Shown: positions 8,365 to 17,780, counted from the stretch's first letter. The stretch is 42,361 nt of DNA from Candidatus Obscuribacterales bacterium (GCA_019747875.1 JAIEQI010000209.1:1-42361), one strand, 5' to 3'. Numbers and translations: made by a program. The notes: generated from the letters alone by a model not told the origin.

Positions 8365-8541
8365 ATGACTGATCAAAATAAAGGCAATAAGAACGAGAAA
8401 GTGCGCAAGCCCCTTCCCCGAAAGAAAGAGCTGAAGTCAACTCAATCAATGGATGATCGATCCGGTGGACAGGCTACGAAGGGCACAGCTGACTCCCTTA
8501 CACCAAACAACACACAGTGGGACTGCAGCGACAACTGCTGA
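8365..8541 (+). CDS. 58-aa hydrophilic peptide ending in a Cys-x3-Cys motif
   Basis: An ATG at 8365 preceded by GAGGTG with a short spacer gives a strong ribosome-binding site. The 58-residue product starts MTDQNKGNKNEKVRKPLPRK, is highly charged for about 27 residues, then Gly/Ser/Thr-rich, and ends NTQWDCSDNC immediately before TGA. A hydrophilic leader with a short terminal Trp/Asp/two-Cys segment resembles a ribosomally made, modified peptide precursor or a small metal- or redox-binding peptide. No modification enzyme or exporter lies next to it, so that role is speculation. The nearest gene upstream is the divergent histidine kinase. Confidence 0.55.
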   Translation: MTDQNKGNKNEKVRKPLPRKKELKSTQSMDDRSGGQATKGTADSLTPNNTQWDCSDNC

Positions 8542-8683
8542 TTTTGGAACCGAACGCGAATACTGAACTGCAGCTTTCTCAATGATTGGTTCGATTAGCG
8601 CGCAACAGCTGCAATCGATTCTTCAACCACCTTCGAAAGAAATTCTGCCGTCGGCGCTCTAGATCGTGCAATAAATGATGAAT

Positions 8684-8824
8684 CTAAATTGAATCGTGCT
8701 TCTTCGATGGAGCACGATTCGTAGTTTGCATGTTCTTCATTAGTCGCCCAATCATAAGAAATGAAATGGTCGCAGGCACAATTGCAAGCAAAAGCAAATA
8801 GGGAGCAAGAACTTGCCTACACAT
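8684..8824 (-). CDS. Possible 46-aa single-pass membrane peptide, or remnant
   Basis: The minus-strand frame MCRQVLAPYLLLLAIVPA then TISFLMIGRLMKNMQ and a basic tail ending KKHDSI has the layout of a membrane anchor plus cytoplasmic basic tail. The open frame extends upstream through the direct repeat (HTIQLRSEISGM), so this may be the 3' end of a decayed larger gene, with a tail like that of the neighbouring TPR protein. No clear ribosome-binding site precedes the ATG. Confidence 0.35.
   Translation of the reverse strand: MCRQVLAPYLLLLAIVPATISFLMIGRLMKNMQTTNRAPSKKHDSI
8691..8720. terminator. Perfect 10-bp hairpin (possible terminator)
   Basis: GAATCGTGCT and AGCACGATTC pair perfectly around a 10-nt loop. 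It lies 150 nt after the 58-aa peptide gene and overlaps the 3' end of the 46-codon frame on the other strand. No long T-run follows, so it could be a weak terminator or another RNA hairpin. Confidence 0.4.
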
Positions 8825-8929
8825 CCCGCTAATTTCTGACCGCAACTGGATTGTGTGTGATCAACGACAATTGAAATTGCGGGACGCAATTTAGTTTGAC
8901 GCTAAACAGTGTGAGTTCCAGTACAAATC
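8811..8929. repeat. Direct repeat copy 1, flanking the RHS operon (downstream end)
   Basis: Bases 8811-8857 match 17781-17827 at 44 of 47 positions (core CATCCCGCTAATTTCTGACC). The similarity resumes at 8911-8929 (GTGAGTTCCAGTACAAATC against GTGATTTCCAGTACGAATC) after about 55 bp found only in this copy. Both copies have the same orientation and they bracket the three-gene operon between 8.9 and 17.5 kb. Confidence 0.8.
8874..8892 (-). terminator. Possible terminator of the TPR/RHS operon
   Basis: AAATTGCG and CGCAATTT form a perfect 8-bp stem with a 3-nt loop, 46-64 nt after the TPR gene stop on the minus strand. It lies in the segment unique to direct repeat copy 1. There is no strong U-tract after it. 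Confidence 0.35.
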
Positions 8930-8937
8930 AGTTACCT

Positions 8938-10791
8938 CTAGGTACTTTGTGCCCTCTTTCGAACAATCCTACCGAGATGAACGCAAGCACAAACTGCAAG
9001 CAGCAGTAGTGCTGATAGTCCAAGACGCAACCATACGGAGGTTCTTTCGAGTCCGATCAGGAAATCCTGCGCAGCACCGGCAAGATCTTGAGTTCGTAGC
9101 TTATCCCCGGCACGAAGAAAGAACAAATCCGCACCTGCCTGCTCTCCGGAAATTTTGATCAGTTCATTCCAATCGCTTATGGCTTCTTTATGATAACCGA
9201 GAGCGCTGTTGGATTTTGCTTTGTAGGTGTAAGCAAAACGAATCTGGTCCTTATTCTTACTATTTTGTTTCTGAAAAATGTTCAACGAGCTCGTCAAGTC
9301 AGGTAGTGCTTTGTCGTATTGGCCTAACTGATAGTAGGCGGCGCCCCTTGTCTCAAACGATTCTCCTAACTCCGGATTGAGCTCGATTGCTTTGCTGGCG
9401 TCGCGGATTGCGTCTTGCTTCTTACCCAGTTCCAAGTAAGTTGCGGCCCTATTGTTGTAAGAGGAATAGAATGAAGGATTCGCTGCTATTACTTGGGAAT
9501 CCTCTTGTAAGGCATTCTCAAGTTTGCCAAGGCGGAAAAAAGATTTAGCTTTTAGATAATGGTACCGCCAATCTTTAGGTTCCGCTTTTAATCCGAGTTC
9601 GGACTCTGTGAGGGCCTCGTTGAACTTGTGAAGAGCGTAATAGTTTTCAGCTAGCCTAAAGTGTACGAGTGGCAGATTGGGTGAGAGCTCAACTGCCTTT
9701 TGAAAATCTTTTGTTGATTCGTCCAATTTCCCTGACTCTGAATTTAGGATGCCTCTGATTTCAAACTCTCTGGCAGTGGTTGCTTTTAGAGAAAGAATGC
9801 TAGTGACTTCAGCTCGCGCCTCTTCGAACTTGTTCAGTTTTCTTAGGCAATCGACTAACTGAAAACGATTATCAAAGGAGAATGGGTCTAACGAAACAGC
9901 TTGATTGAAATCAGTAAGCGCACTTTCATAATCTTTTAGTATGTAATAAGCCTGAGCCCTGAATGAAAAAGCAGCCGGTAGCCTAGGATCGATTGAAATG
10001 GCTTTTGTGCAATATTGAATGCGAGCCTCTGGTTCCTTTAGGTAAAAAGCAGCAAATAACGCAAGGGCACGAGCATCGTTCGGGTCTAATTGCAGAGCCC
10101 GCTTTAGATCTGCTTGAGCCTTATCTGATTTTCCCAGCAATGACAGACAGTTCGATCGATCAATCAACGCGCTAGTAAGCTCTTTTCTGGACAGAGAAGG
10201 ATCTCTCACGGCCTTATCTAAATCAGTAAGAGCCAACTGCAACTTTCCGGTCATGAGATATGCGAATCCACGAAGCCAGTAATGCTTTCCTTTTGGATCC
10301 AACGAGATAGACGTGGAAAAGTTACTTATTGCTTCGGGGAGTCTATTCAGATCTTGGTATCGCTGACCTCTGTTTACGTAAGCTCGCACAAACTTCGAAT
10401 CTAATTCTATTGCGCGATCATAGTCAGAAATTGATTCCCTTAGACGACCCATCTTACCGAGAATATTAGCTCTTGCATACCACGCAAGAGGATCCTGTGC
10501 GCCTTCTTTGACTGCTAAGTCAGCTGCGGCAAATGCAGCTGAGTCTTCACCTAAACCTCCGTATGCTCTCGCCAAATTTGCTAGTGCATGTGAGTCCTTT
10601 GGAGTATTCTTCAGTAGCTCCTTCAGTAGAACAGTAGCCTGTTTGTATTTACCCGTAGCGATAAGATTTTCGATTTGTGCATTCGTAGCGTTCTGCTCGG
10701 CTCCGAATCCATCGCTGCATAAGATGAAATTGCTGAAAACTACCACCAGGATGAATTGTTGAGTCATTCCCAAGCGGCTATTGATAGACAT
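8938..10791 (-). CDS. Secreted or membrane-anchored TPR-repeat protein
   Basis: 617 residues. An N-terminal signal or anchor (MTQQFILVVVFSNFILC from residue 9) is followed by a long array of at least a dozen tetratricopeptide repeats from about 40 to 560, with the usual spacing (for example PLAWYARANILGKMGRLRES, KFVRAYVNRGQRYQDLNRLP, ELGESFETRGAAYYQLGQYD). Near the C-terminus one membrane helix (LRLGLSALLLLAVCACVHLG, about 588-607) precedes a basic tail, which suggests that the TPR array is extracytoplasmic. TPR arrays scaffold protein-protein contacts. The start overlaps the RHS gene by 14 bp with AGGG six nt upstream, so the two are probably translationally coupled. It is the last gene of the three-gene operon. 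Confidence 0.88.
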   Translation of the reverse strand: MSINSRLGMTQQFILVVVFSNFILCSDGFGAEQNATNAQIENLIATGKYKQATVLLKELLKNTPKDSHALANLARAYGGLGEDSAAFAAADLAVKEGAQDPLAWYARANILGKMGRLRESISDYDRAIELDSKFVRAYVNRGQRYQDLNRLPEAISNFSTSISLDPKGKHYWLRGFAYLMTGKLQLALTDLDKAVRDPSLSRKELTSALIDRSNCLSLLGKSDKAQADLKRALQLDPNDARALALFAAFYLKEPEARIQYCTKAISIDPRLPAAFSFRAQAYYILKDYESALTDFNQAVSLDPFSFDNRFQLVDCLRKLNKFEEARAEVTSILSLKATTAREFEIRGILNSESGKLDESTKDFQKAVELSPNLPLVHFRLAENYYALHKFNEALTESELGLKAEPKDWRYHYLKAKSFFRLGKLENALQEDSQVIAANPSFYSSYNNRAATYLELGKKQDAIRDASKAIELNPELGESFETRGAAYYQLGQYDKALPDLTSSLNIFQKQNSKNKDQIRFAYTYKAKSNSALGYHKEAISDWNELIKISGEQAGADLFFLRAGDKLRTQDLAGAAQDFLIGLERTSVWLRLGLSALLLLAVCACVHLGRIVRKRAQST

Positions 10792-13700
10792 TTTGTACCC
10801 TGACTCCGCCCGATCTTATCAATTGGTCGACCTGACCAGTATTCATTTGAGCTCCTGCTCCAGATTGTACATTGGAGTAATTCAGGGATTCAGCTCGGTA
10901 ACCTACATTTGTGCCACCTTCAATATGAGTTGGCAGGCTTGGAGTGTAACTTGTTTGAGTGGGAGATAACTGCGTAGGGACATAAAATCCTTGAGAACCA
11001 GCGTTGGAATTTACACTAGTACCTGTTTGTAGAGCCTGGCCTGCAGCGCGGGTGTTTGTATTGTATGTAACACCAGGGCCTGCTTTATCATAATGATTAG
11101 CTCCGGCTTGATTGAGTTGTCCGCGTTCTGTACCAACCGCAGTTAACGGTTTTCCATTTGCGTCAACGCCCAGTCGCTTCAATAATTTATCTCTGACTGA
11201 ACAAGCTTGAAGTCCGAAGGGGTCAACTAGCTGCATGGTATCGTTGTTAACGAAAGCATAGAGATTGCTCGCGATGATTTCATTGTCTCGATCTATTCCC
11301 CAGTCTGGTACTCCTATGGTTCCAAACTCTCCTAACGGATCTCTGCTTAGCCAGCGACCCAGCTTGCTGTCGTAAGCTCGAAACAAAGTAAGGTTCAAAC
11401 CGCTGGGAGCATGGGTGAAGTAACCTGTATATTGTAGATTTGGAGCTTCGCCTTGGCTACGTATAGGTTGACCAAACGGATCGTAATCGAGGCGGGCGAT
11501 AATTGAACCTGTGCTGTCCAATGTTTGCCTAGTTGAGCCAAGATGATCTCGGCCGAAATAGACGTTTTTTCCATTTGCGTTCTCACCAAGGGCGAAGAGC
11601 TTCTTCAGGACTTCGCCTCTTTCGTTTCGGATTTCGCAGACGGTTCCGTTCAAGCACACCAGAAATTGCTGGATTGCTGGTTTTCCGTCGGTACCGAGTT
11701 CAGTGATCTTAGAACGTTGACCGAGGGCGTCATACGCAAATTCAGTTGCCTTTCCTGATTTGTATTCAATTCTAATTAAGCGGTTCCTTGCATCCCACTT
11801 GTAGGATTTGTCTCCATCGCTCAATAAATTTCCGTTCGCGTCATATTTGAAGCGTTCGGGTGTACCGGTTGCGTTCGTAGTCTGGTTGTCTCTTGTCTTT
11901 GTAGCTAGTGTGATCAATTCATTCATGCTGTTATAAGCACATTCTTGCAAGGTGCCACCACTTCTTGCCTGAGTTCGATTTGATGCTGGATCGTATTGAT
12001 AATGGTAGCTTTGAGCAGTGTCGCCTATTTGACTCGCCGCATCAGTTAGTTGACCTGCAGCGTCATAACTTAGCACAAACTGCGCAGTGTCTTTGCCGCT
12101 AAAATTCTCCTGCCAATTCACTATTTGACCGGACTTGTTGTAGGTATAGTCAAATTGAGAAAGTACTTCGCTTGTTGAATTGATTATGCTCTTCAAGCGC
12201 TCCTCTCCGCTGGCTCCGTCATAGTTGAACGTTGTCACTACTCCATTGGGATAGGATATTTTGTTTAGGCGATTTGTTATCTTGCGTGTATGGTCTCCGT
12301 AAGAATAGCGAAATTCACCTAATGGCGTATTCTCTGATGACAATCGTCCGAGGCCGTCATATTTTGAGCTAACTACATTTGCTTCTCCATTAATACTCCT
12401 TCGAATCAGATTTCCTGCACCGTCATATTCCAATCCGATGGTCGAGTTTGGAATCCCGGAGTTTAAGATCTTGCGTGGGAGTCCTGAGCCTGGTCGTCCG
12501 ACCTGCTGATATTCATAGTTGACCGTGCCAAAATCAGAGGATACGGACGTAATTAAAGTGTAGTCAGGGTCGTATTGATACTTCGTTGCCGACGTGGGGT
12601 TTATTGCATTCTCGTGGCTAACTTCAGCTAAGGTATCGTCCAAATTGTATGAATAGACAGTTTTCTGCTTTAAGGCGTCAGTAATTTGCAATAGGCGGTG
12701 TCCATCCTTTTCGTATTCGAATGTTGTTTCCGTACCGTTAGCAAATTTCTTTTGGATGATGCGTCCTTCGATGTCATGGTGCCATTCGGTAGAGTGTCCA
12801 GCCGGATCTGTGAGCTTTCTTAAGGCACCACATAAGCACCATTCATATTGACTCTTCCGTCCCAGTGGATCTGTTATGGAGATCATGCGATCTTGGCTGT
12901 CATAGGTACGCTTTGTCACGTGTCCAGCGCGATCTTGGAATGTAACGGCATCTAATTTGTCGTATGATATTTTTTCTGTGGTGCCGTCTTCGTAAGTTCT
13001 CTCGACCAGTCGATCTGCATTGTCGTACGCCATTTTGATTGTGTGTCCATCAATATCGGTGGCCGTTGCAATTCGACCGACGTTGTCGTACACGAATTTT
13101 GCTATTACGTTTGTAGAGTCGCCATTGCCTGGTCCAGTAAGGGTTATAGGATAGCCTTTCTGATCGTAGTCCGTTTCCCACTCATTGTTACCAGAGTCGA
13201 TTCGCTTAACTAACAAACCACGTTCATCGTACTTGAAGGTTGTTTTGTTTCCAGACTGGTCTGTTACTGATATTGGATGATGTTTGTCGTCATATTCAGT
13301 TTTAGAAAGAAGGACATTATTTCCTGCGCGTGTTTGCCTAGTTTCCAGCAAGTCGATTCCATTCGAAGCATAAATGTTCAAAAAGGTGCGACCAACGGGG
13401 TCTACGAGCCGGGTTACCCGGCCCATGGCATTGTATTGAAATGAGTAGCTTTGGACGGCATCACTAACAGTGCCGTCGGGTTTTTTTGTGACTACTCTCC
13501 GGCTAATTGAAGCTGGCTGATTGGAGCTTCCAGTAAAGCCTTTGACAGACTGTCCCACGTAGGAGAACAGAACCTCGCTCTCCAGGGGATCTTTGACCGA
13601 TGATTTTACCGACAACTCTCTGCCGCTGGGTCTGGTCATCCATTTTGTAGTTTTGCAGTGAGAATAGATGCCCTTCTCAGGATCTGTAGGGTAAAGCTCT

Positions 13701-14773
13701 AGTGCAAGCTTACTCCACTGATATGTCGCGTGCCGGTCTCCAGCCCAATGCTCGGTTACCGTGGTAGTTCCATCAGCGTATGTAGTTTTCAAGCCTAGGG
13801 AGCCAGCCGGACTATTCACAGGCTTGTATTGAGAAAACTTAGTGGTTCCGTAAGGTGTGCTCAGTTGGGAAATCTCATGACTGTTAGGAGCATAAACGAA
13901 TCGAGATGTGAGTCCAATTGGATCTGTGCTCGATTCGATATGTGAAAACGTTTTGTCATAAACAAACGCGGACCTGCGCCCAAAAGGATCTACTATCTCA
14001 GCTATTTTGTAGAATCCTGCATTTCCCTGAACATCGGATGCAAATCGAATTTTACTCTTCTGGCCAATAGCATCGGTGATGGATTCTGTACGAAACCATT
14101 TGTCATATCCTAATTTCAACGATCTGCCGAACGGATCTTTTAGTTGCGTGAGGAAAAGTCTTCCCGTTGGATCTTGTGCACCATATATTTCGACCGATCC
14201 ATCAGGGAGCTGTCTTTCATATTCGCCTTCAGGCTGAGCAACCAAAAGTGCATGAGAAACGAGATTGTTTTTGTAAGGTGCTTGTCCTTTTCCTGTGTTT
14301 ATGGGATAGAACTCGCTGCCTCCGCCTGGCACAAAGACAGTGGCGTTTCCCTTTTGATCAAGTTTTAGAAAGGAAACCCAATTGAGCGTCCAGCCGGGAC
14401 CAAGGTTTGCGAAATTTCCTTTTGTGCCTTTGTCAATTGCTTCCAGGTAGTTGTAGTTCAATCTGAACTCAACTCGTGGACCAATAGGTGGAACGTAGCC
14501 ACCTACAATGTCGAAGATGTTAAGTGCAGCGGAGCGCAAGAAAACCTGGTTTGAAGCCATTCCTCCCGCGGGAACGTTATGAGATCGCGCAACCTCTTCG
14601 TTCAGTGTTCCAACGCTTTCTTCTGTCTCAAGATCGATAGGGAACGGAATCTTTGTTTCAGAAACAATACCGTTTGCTATGCTTGATTGTATTGGTGCAA
14701 GCGGTAGCAGCATTGAAAGACTAAGCACCGCCCATGTCCAAACTCTTTTGTTGGAAGGCATGCGAAGGTTCAT
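10778..14773 (-). CDS. Secreted RHS/YD-repeat protein with unrecognised C-terminal tip
   Basis: 1331 residues. A signal peptide (about residues 1-35, hydrophobic core AVLSLSMLLPLAPI) leads into an N-terminal domain and a long series of RHS/YD repeats (SYDKLDAVTFQDRAGHVTKR, TYDSQDRMISITDPLGRKSQ and many others). The conserved RHS core is complete: YFGRDHLGSTRQT, then GRWLSRDPLGE and NLYAFVNNDTMQLVDPFGL near 1190. About 140 residues follow, starting QACSVRDKLLKRL and rich in Gly, Asn, Thr and Ser. In RHS proteins the shell encloses a variable, often toxic tip, but this tip shows no nuclease or other signature I recognise, and the next gene encodes a TPR protein rather than an obvious immunity protein. 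Middle gene of the operon. Confidence 0.93.
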   Translation of the reverse strand: MNLRMPSNKRVWTWAVLSLSMLLPLAPIQSSIANGIVSETKIPFPIDLETEESVGTLNEEVARSHNVPAGGMASNQVFLRSAALNIFDIVGGYVPPIGPRVEFRLNYNYLEAIDKGTKGNFANLGPGWTLNWVSFLKLDQKGNATVFVPGGGSEFYPINTGKGQAPYKNNLVSHALLVAQPEGEYERQLPDGSVEIYGAQDPTGRLFLTQLKDPFGRSLKLGYDKWFRTESITDAIGQKSKIRFASDVQGNAGFYKIAEIVDPFGRRSAFVYDKTFSHIESSTDPIGLTSRFVYAPNSHEISQLSTPYGTTKFSQYKPVNSPAGSLGLKTTYADGTTTVTEHWAGDRHATYQWSKLALELYPTDPEKGIYSHCKTTKWMTRPSGRELSVKSSVKDPLESEVLFSYVGQSVKGFTGSSNQPASISRRVVTKKPDGTVSDAVQSYSFQYNAMGRVTRLVDPVGRTFLNIYASNGIDLLETRQTRAGNNVLLSKTEYDDKHHPISVTDQSGNKTTFKYDERGLLVKRIDSGNNEWETDYDQKGYPITLTGPGNGDSTNVIAKFVYDNVGRIATATDIDGHTIKMAYDNADRLVERTYEDGTTEKISYDKLDAVTFQDRAGHVTKRTYDSQDRMISITDPLGRKSQYEWCLCGALRKLTDPAGHSTEWHHDIEGRIIQKKFANGTETTFEYEKDGHRLLQITDALKQKTVYSYNLDDTLAEVSHENAINPTSATKYQYDPDYTLITSVSSDFGTVNYEYQQVGRPGSGLPRKILNSGIPNSTIGLEYDGAGNLIRRSINGEANVVSSKYDGLGRLSSENTPLGEFRYSYGDHTRKITNRLNKISYPNGVVTTFNYDGASGEERLKSIINSTSEVLSQFDYTYNKSGQIVNWQENFSGKDTAQFVLSYDAAGQLTDAASQIGDTAQSYHYQYDPASNRTQARSGGTLQECAYNSMNELITLATKTRDNQTTNATGTPERFKYDANGNLLSDGDKSYKWDARNRLIRIEYKSGKATEFAYDALGQRSKITELGTDGKPAIQQFLVCLNGTVCEIRNERGEVLKKLFALGENANGKNVYFGRDHLGSTRQTLDSTGSIIARLDYDPFGQPIRSQGEAPNLQYTGYFTHAPSGLNLTLFRAYDSKLGRWLSRDPLGEFGTIGVPDWGIDRDNEIIASNLYAFVNNDTMQLVDPFGLQACSVRDKLLKRLGVDANGKPLTAVGTERGQLNQAGANHYDKAGPGVTYNTNTRAAGQALQTGTSVNSNAGSQGFYVPTQLSPTQTSYTPSLPTHIEGGTNVGYRAESLNYSNVQSGAGAQMNTGQVDQLIRSGGVRVQNVYQ

Positions 14774-14799
14774 CAGTTATCCTCCATCAATGGGAAAAA

Positions 14800-17478
14800 T
14801 TACGGGCAGCCTGTCGAGTCATTCTGTGTGCCCTGGCTTTGATCCTTGTCTGCTTCAGGCTGAGTTTGGTCTTGTTTCGTTGGGTCTTGTTTTGTTTGAT
14901 CTTGTTTTGTCTGATCTTCTTTAGGTTTTTCCTCCGGTGGTGGCGGTGGCGGCGGATCTGGAGGAGGCGGCGCAGGTGGCGGTGCCGAGGAGCTACGCTT
15001 CAAAACTAAGTTGCCTGTTTTTGCTTGCACCGAAATATTGTTTGGATCAGAAATCGTTAGCGTTCCCGTTTCCCAATAAGGATTGGTAAATCCGGGATAG
15101 GCTCTCTGAACTTGGACCTCAAAAGGATTTGCCTTGTACTCACCTTTAAAGCGAACCTGTCCCACCGGGATGTAGCCATTTCCTTGTTCGCTGATCTTCG
15201 CAGTAACAGAGGAGCCCGCATATTCAATCATTAGCTTCTGTTGATTAGAGGTTGCAGTGTTGACGGTACTCCACTCTCCAGCGATGTTGTACTTGGGCAG
15301 TTCAACTTGCTTTTGCTCTTGTTCCTTGGTCTGTTGATCTTTCAAAGCCTGTTCTTTTGCGGCTAGTTCCTTCGCAGCTTGCTCTCGTGCTGCCTGTTCT
15401 TTGGCTGCTTGCTCTTTCGCTAGCTTTTCAGCTGCTAGCTGAGCTGCAATTTGAGCATCGCGCTGAGCCTGCTGTTGCTCCGCTTGGAACCTCTCCATCT
15501 CTTGTTTTTCCATGGCTTGCTTATCTTGCGAAGCTTTTTCCAACGCTTGTCTTTCAAGTTCTAATTGACGTTGTCTTGCAGCTTCAGCATCAGCTTTTTC
15601 TTTAGCGATACCATCTGCGATAGCTTTCTCTTGTGCAGCCTTTTCTTGTGCTTGTTTTTCCAGCGCAGCTTGTTCCTTTGCTGCCCGATCAGCCGCAAGC
15701 TTTTCTGCCGCTGCTTTGTCTTCTGCCAATCGTGCCAGTTGAAGAGCGCGTTCCTCTGCAACTTTCTCAGGACTCAATTTATCCATGGCGGTCTTATCAG
15801 CGGCGGTCTTTTCGTCTACGGGACTCTCGGGTGTAGGCTTCTCTACTGGTTTGTCAGTGCTAGCCTTTTCTGTGCTCGACTTCTCAGCTTGGGGAGCGGC
15901 TGCCTTACCGGCGACTGCCTGTGGATCACTCGACGAGGACTCCGTTGTTGATTTCCCTTCCGGCACTCTTTCAGCAGCGAATGGCTTTTCTACCGTTTTA
16001 TCTACTGGAGATCTCTCGGGTGTGTTCTCTGCAGTCTTTTCAGTGGATGATTTCTCCGGGGGACCCTTTTCATCTTCGTTTTTTTCCGGAGACGATTTTT
16101 CCTGAGTAGTTTTTTGTTCAGCAATCCTTTCAGGTGTAATTCGTTCCTGGGGCGACTTCTGCTCGACAGCTTTTTCGATTGCCGACCTTTCACCGGATGC
16201 TTTGTCCGATGCAGCGGTCTCCGGAGAAGTCTTGTCTTTATCTACGGGTTTCTCTACAGTTTTCTCAACTGTTTGTTCTTTTTCCGAGGGAGTTTTATCT
16301 TTGTCTGCCGGTTTCTCGGAAGGCTTCTCGGAAGCAATCTTTTCTGCGGGCTTCTCGCCAGGTTTGTCGGAAGCAATCTTATCTGCGGGCTTCTCGCCAG
16401 GTTTGTCGGAAGCAATCTTATCTGCAGGCTTCTCGCCGGGCTTGTCGGACGCAACTTTATCTGCGGGCTTCTCGCCAGGTTTGTCGGACGCAACCTTATC
16501 TGCAGGCTTTTCACCAGGCTTGTCAGAAGCGACCTTATCTGCGGACTTCTCACCAGGCTTGTCCGAAGCAGCTTTGTCTGCTGGTTTCTCGCCAGGCTTA
16601 TCGGATGCACCTTTGCCCCGTCCCCCAGCTCCACCGCCGCCTTCTCCGCTGCCACCTCCAGCTCCACCAGATCCAGATCGCCCGGAGACCGAAGCTGAAG
16701 ATCCTGATTCGGATGAACTCCCGGATGCAAAGCCTGATTCTGCTTTGTCCTTGCCTTTTCCACCACGATTATTGTCGTCAGCCTGAGACCCTGAGCGCGC
16801 GGGAGCACTTGAATCATCGCCGGAAATATTTACCTGACCGTCTTTTGTTACTGTTAATACTTTGAATTGCCCCGCTGCAGGGACGACAACTCGCTGGTTT
16901 GCGATTACGATCTCTTTGCCCGGCTCGGCGTATATGACTGTTGGCCACATGTTGTTCTCTTTGTAGAACACACGCGTCGGGTCGAAAGGAGAAATTCTTG
17001 TGGGATTACCAACGAATCTATTGTCTTGTAGTGGTGTGTAAACGGTGGTACCGTATATGGTTATTGACTCACCATTGACGACAATCATTTTGCTTTCGCC
17101 TGCACCAGGCGCTTGATAGTATTTGTTTCCTATCTGCAAGACATCGTATGCTTTGGCATAAATTTCAGTAGGAAGAAATTTGGTTCCCCGTCCGTAAACC
17201 AGGTTGGTTTTCGAAGGGTCATGCGGAAAGAGGGGCGTGCCCTTATATATGTTCGCCTTTTGTGTGGTTGCCGATGGGCTGGGAACCAGTCGTCCGGCCG
17301 GTTGAAATCTATATGGATTGAATCGTCCCCAATCACGCGGATCGAGTGTACCGCCGGTTGCAGCACGTGGCGACGCTCCTTCCGCTTGAGCGCTGGGACA
17401 GTAAATCCAGAAGCCACAATAGAGGCTGAAGGTAAGTGAAAGAGGGACTAAGATACACGACGTCCGCTCTTTGGTCAT
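14800..17478 (-). CDS. Secreted repeat-rich protein: Lys/Asp/Pro repeats, coiled coil, C-terminal beta domain
   Basis: 892 residues from ATG 17478, chosen because it begins a proper signal peptide (MTKERTSCILVPLSLTFSLY, cleavage after about SAQA) with GGTGAG just upstream. The open frame extends to 17616 but that extension is not protein-like. Order: a mature N-domain of about 200 residues (NIYKGTPLFPHDPSKTN, ESITIYGTTVYTPLQDNRF), a Gly/Ser-rich hinge, eight 13-residue SDKPGEKPADKIA units, a further Lys/Glu/Pro/Ser-rich region, an Ala/Lys/Glu coiled coil resembling TolA, and a roughly 100-residue beta-rich domain (YNIAGEWSTVNTATSNQQKL to VQAKTGNLVLKR). A polyproline stretch and TKQD repeats end it. 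It looks like a surface or envelope-spanning stalk. First gene of the operon, 26 bp before the RHS gene. Confidence 0.8.
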   Translation of the reverse strand: MTKERTSCILVPLSLTFSLYCGFWIYCPSAQAEGASPRAATGGTLDPRDWGRFNPYRFQPAGRLVPSPSATTQKANIYKGTPLFPHDPSKTNLVYGRGTKFLPTEIYAKAYDVLQIGNKYYQAPGAGESKMIVVNGESITIYGTTVYTPLQDNRFVGNPTRISPFDPTRVFYKENNMWPTVIYAEPGKEIVIANQRVVVPAAGQFKVLTVTKDGQVNISGDDSSAPARSGSQADDNNRGGKGKDKAESGFASGSSSESGSSASVSGRSGSGGAGGGSGEGGGGAGGRGKGASDKPGEKPADKAASDKPGEKSADKVASDKPGEKPADKVASDKPGEKPADKVASDKPGEKPADKIASDKPGEKPADKIASDKPGEKPAEKIASEKPSEKPADKDKTPSEKEQTVEKTVEKPVDKDKTSPETAASDKASGERSAIEKAVEQKSPQERITPERIAEQKTTQEKSSPEKNEDEKGPPEKSSTEKTAENTPERSPVDKTVEKPFAAERVPEGKSTTESSSSDPQAVAGKAAAPQAEKSSTEKASTDKPVEKPTPESPVDEKTAADKTAMDKLSPEKVAEERALQLARLAEDKAAAEKLAADRAAKEQAALEKQAQEKAAQEKAIADGIAKEKADAEAARQRQLELERQALEKASQDKQAMEKQEMERFQAEQQQAQRDAQIAAQLAAEKLAKEQAAKEQAAREQAAKELAAKEQALKDQQTKEQEQKQVELPKYNIAGEWSTVNTATSNQQKLMIEYAGSSVTAKISEQGNGYIPVGQVRFKGEYKANPFEVQVQRAYPGFTNPYWETGTLTISDPNNISVQAKTGNLVLKRSSSAPPPAPPPPDPPPPPPPEEKPKEDQTKQDQTKQDPTKQDQTQPEADKDQSQGTQNDSTGCP
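16294..16605 (-). repeat. Eight 39-bp coding tandem repeats (13-residue units)
   Basis: Eight consecutive units of SDKPGEKPADK(I/V/A)A, diverging at the edges (the last is SEKPSEKPADKDK). The number of units could vary by recombination without frameshift. They form an extended, highly charged, Pro-containing stalk. Confidence 0.9.
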
Positions 17479-17780
17479 GTTGCTCACCGTGCTCCCGATA
17501 ATGCTATTGCTATGATAGGCATTGCAAGTTGAAAATTGTCTGAGTCGCTGCCGGGTTCCGACGAACCGGGAATGACAGCAAGCGCAGACTATATCATACT
17601 TCGTTGATAGCTGCATCGGGCGCCTGACATCTATGGAATGAAGCCATGGCCCGCAAATCTGTTCCTTACGACGGGCAGGGAATTGCTGTGATAGATTCTG
17701 CCTACGAGTTCTCTACAAGCACAGCTGTAAACATACGGCAAGGTTGCCTTCAATCGGCAAGCGTACATCGCCTTCTACAA
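17479..17780. other. Leader region of the RHS operon
   Basis: About 300 bp between the operon's first start codon and direct repeat copy 2. It should contain the operon promoter on the minus strand, but I see no convincing -35/-10 pair. A GCGCCTGACAT motif at about 17623-17633 also occurs near 1771, possibly a degenerate dispersed repeat. A plus-strand frame at 17646-17828 has no family resemblance. Confidence 0.3.

Noticed and set aside
16114..16865. Long plus-strand and antisense frames across the 39-bp repeats
   Set aside because: Shadows created by the low-complexity repeats of the real minus-strand gene.
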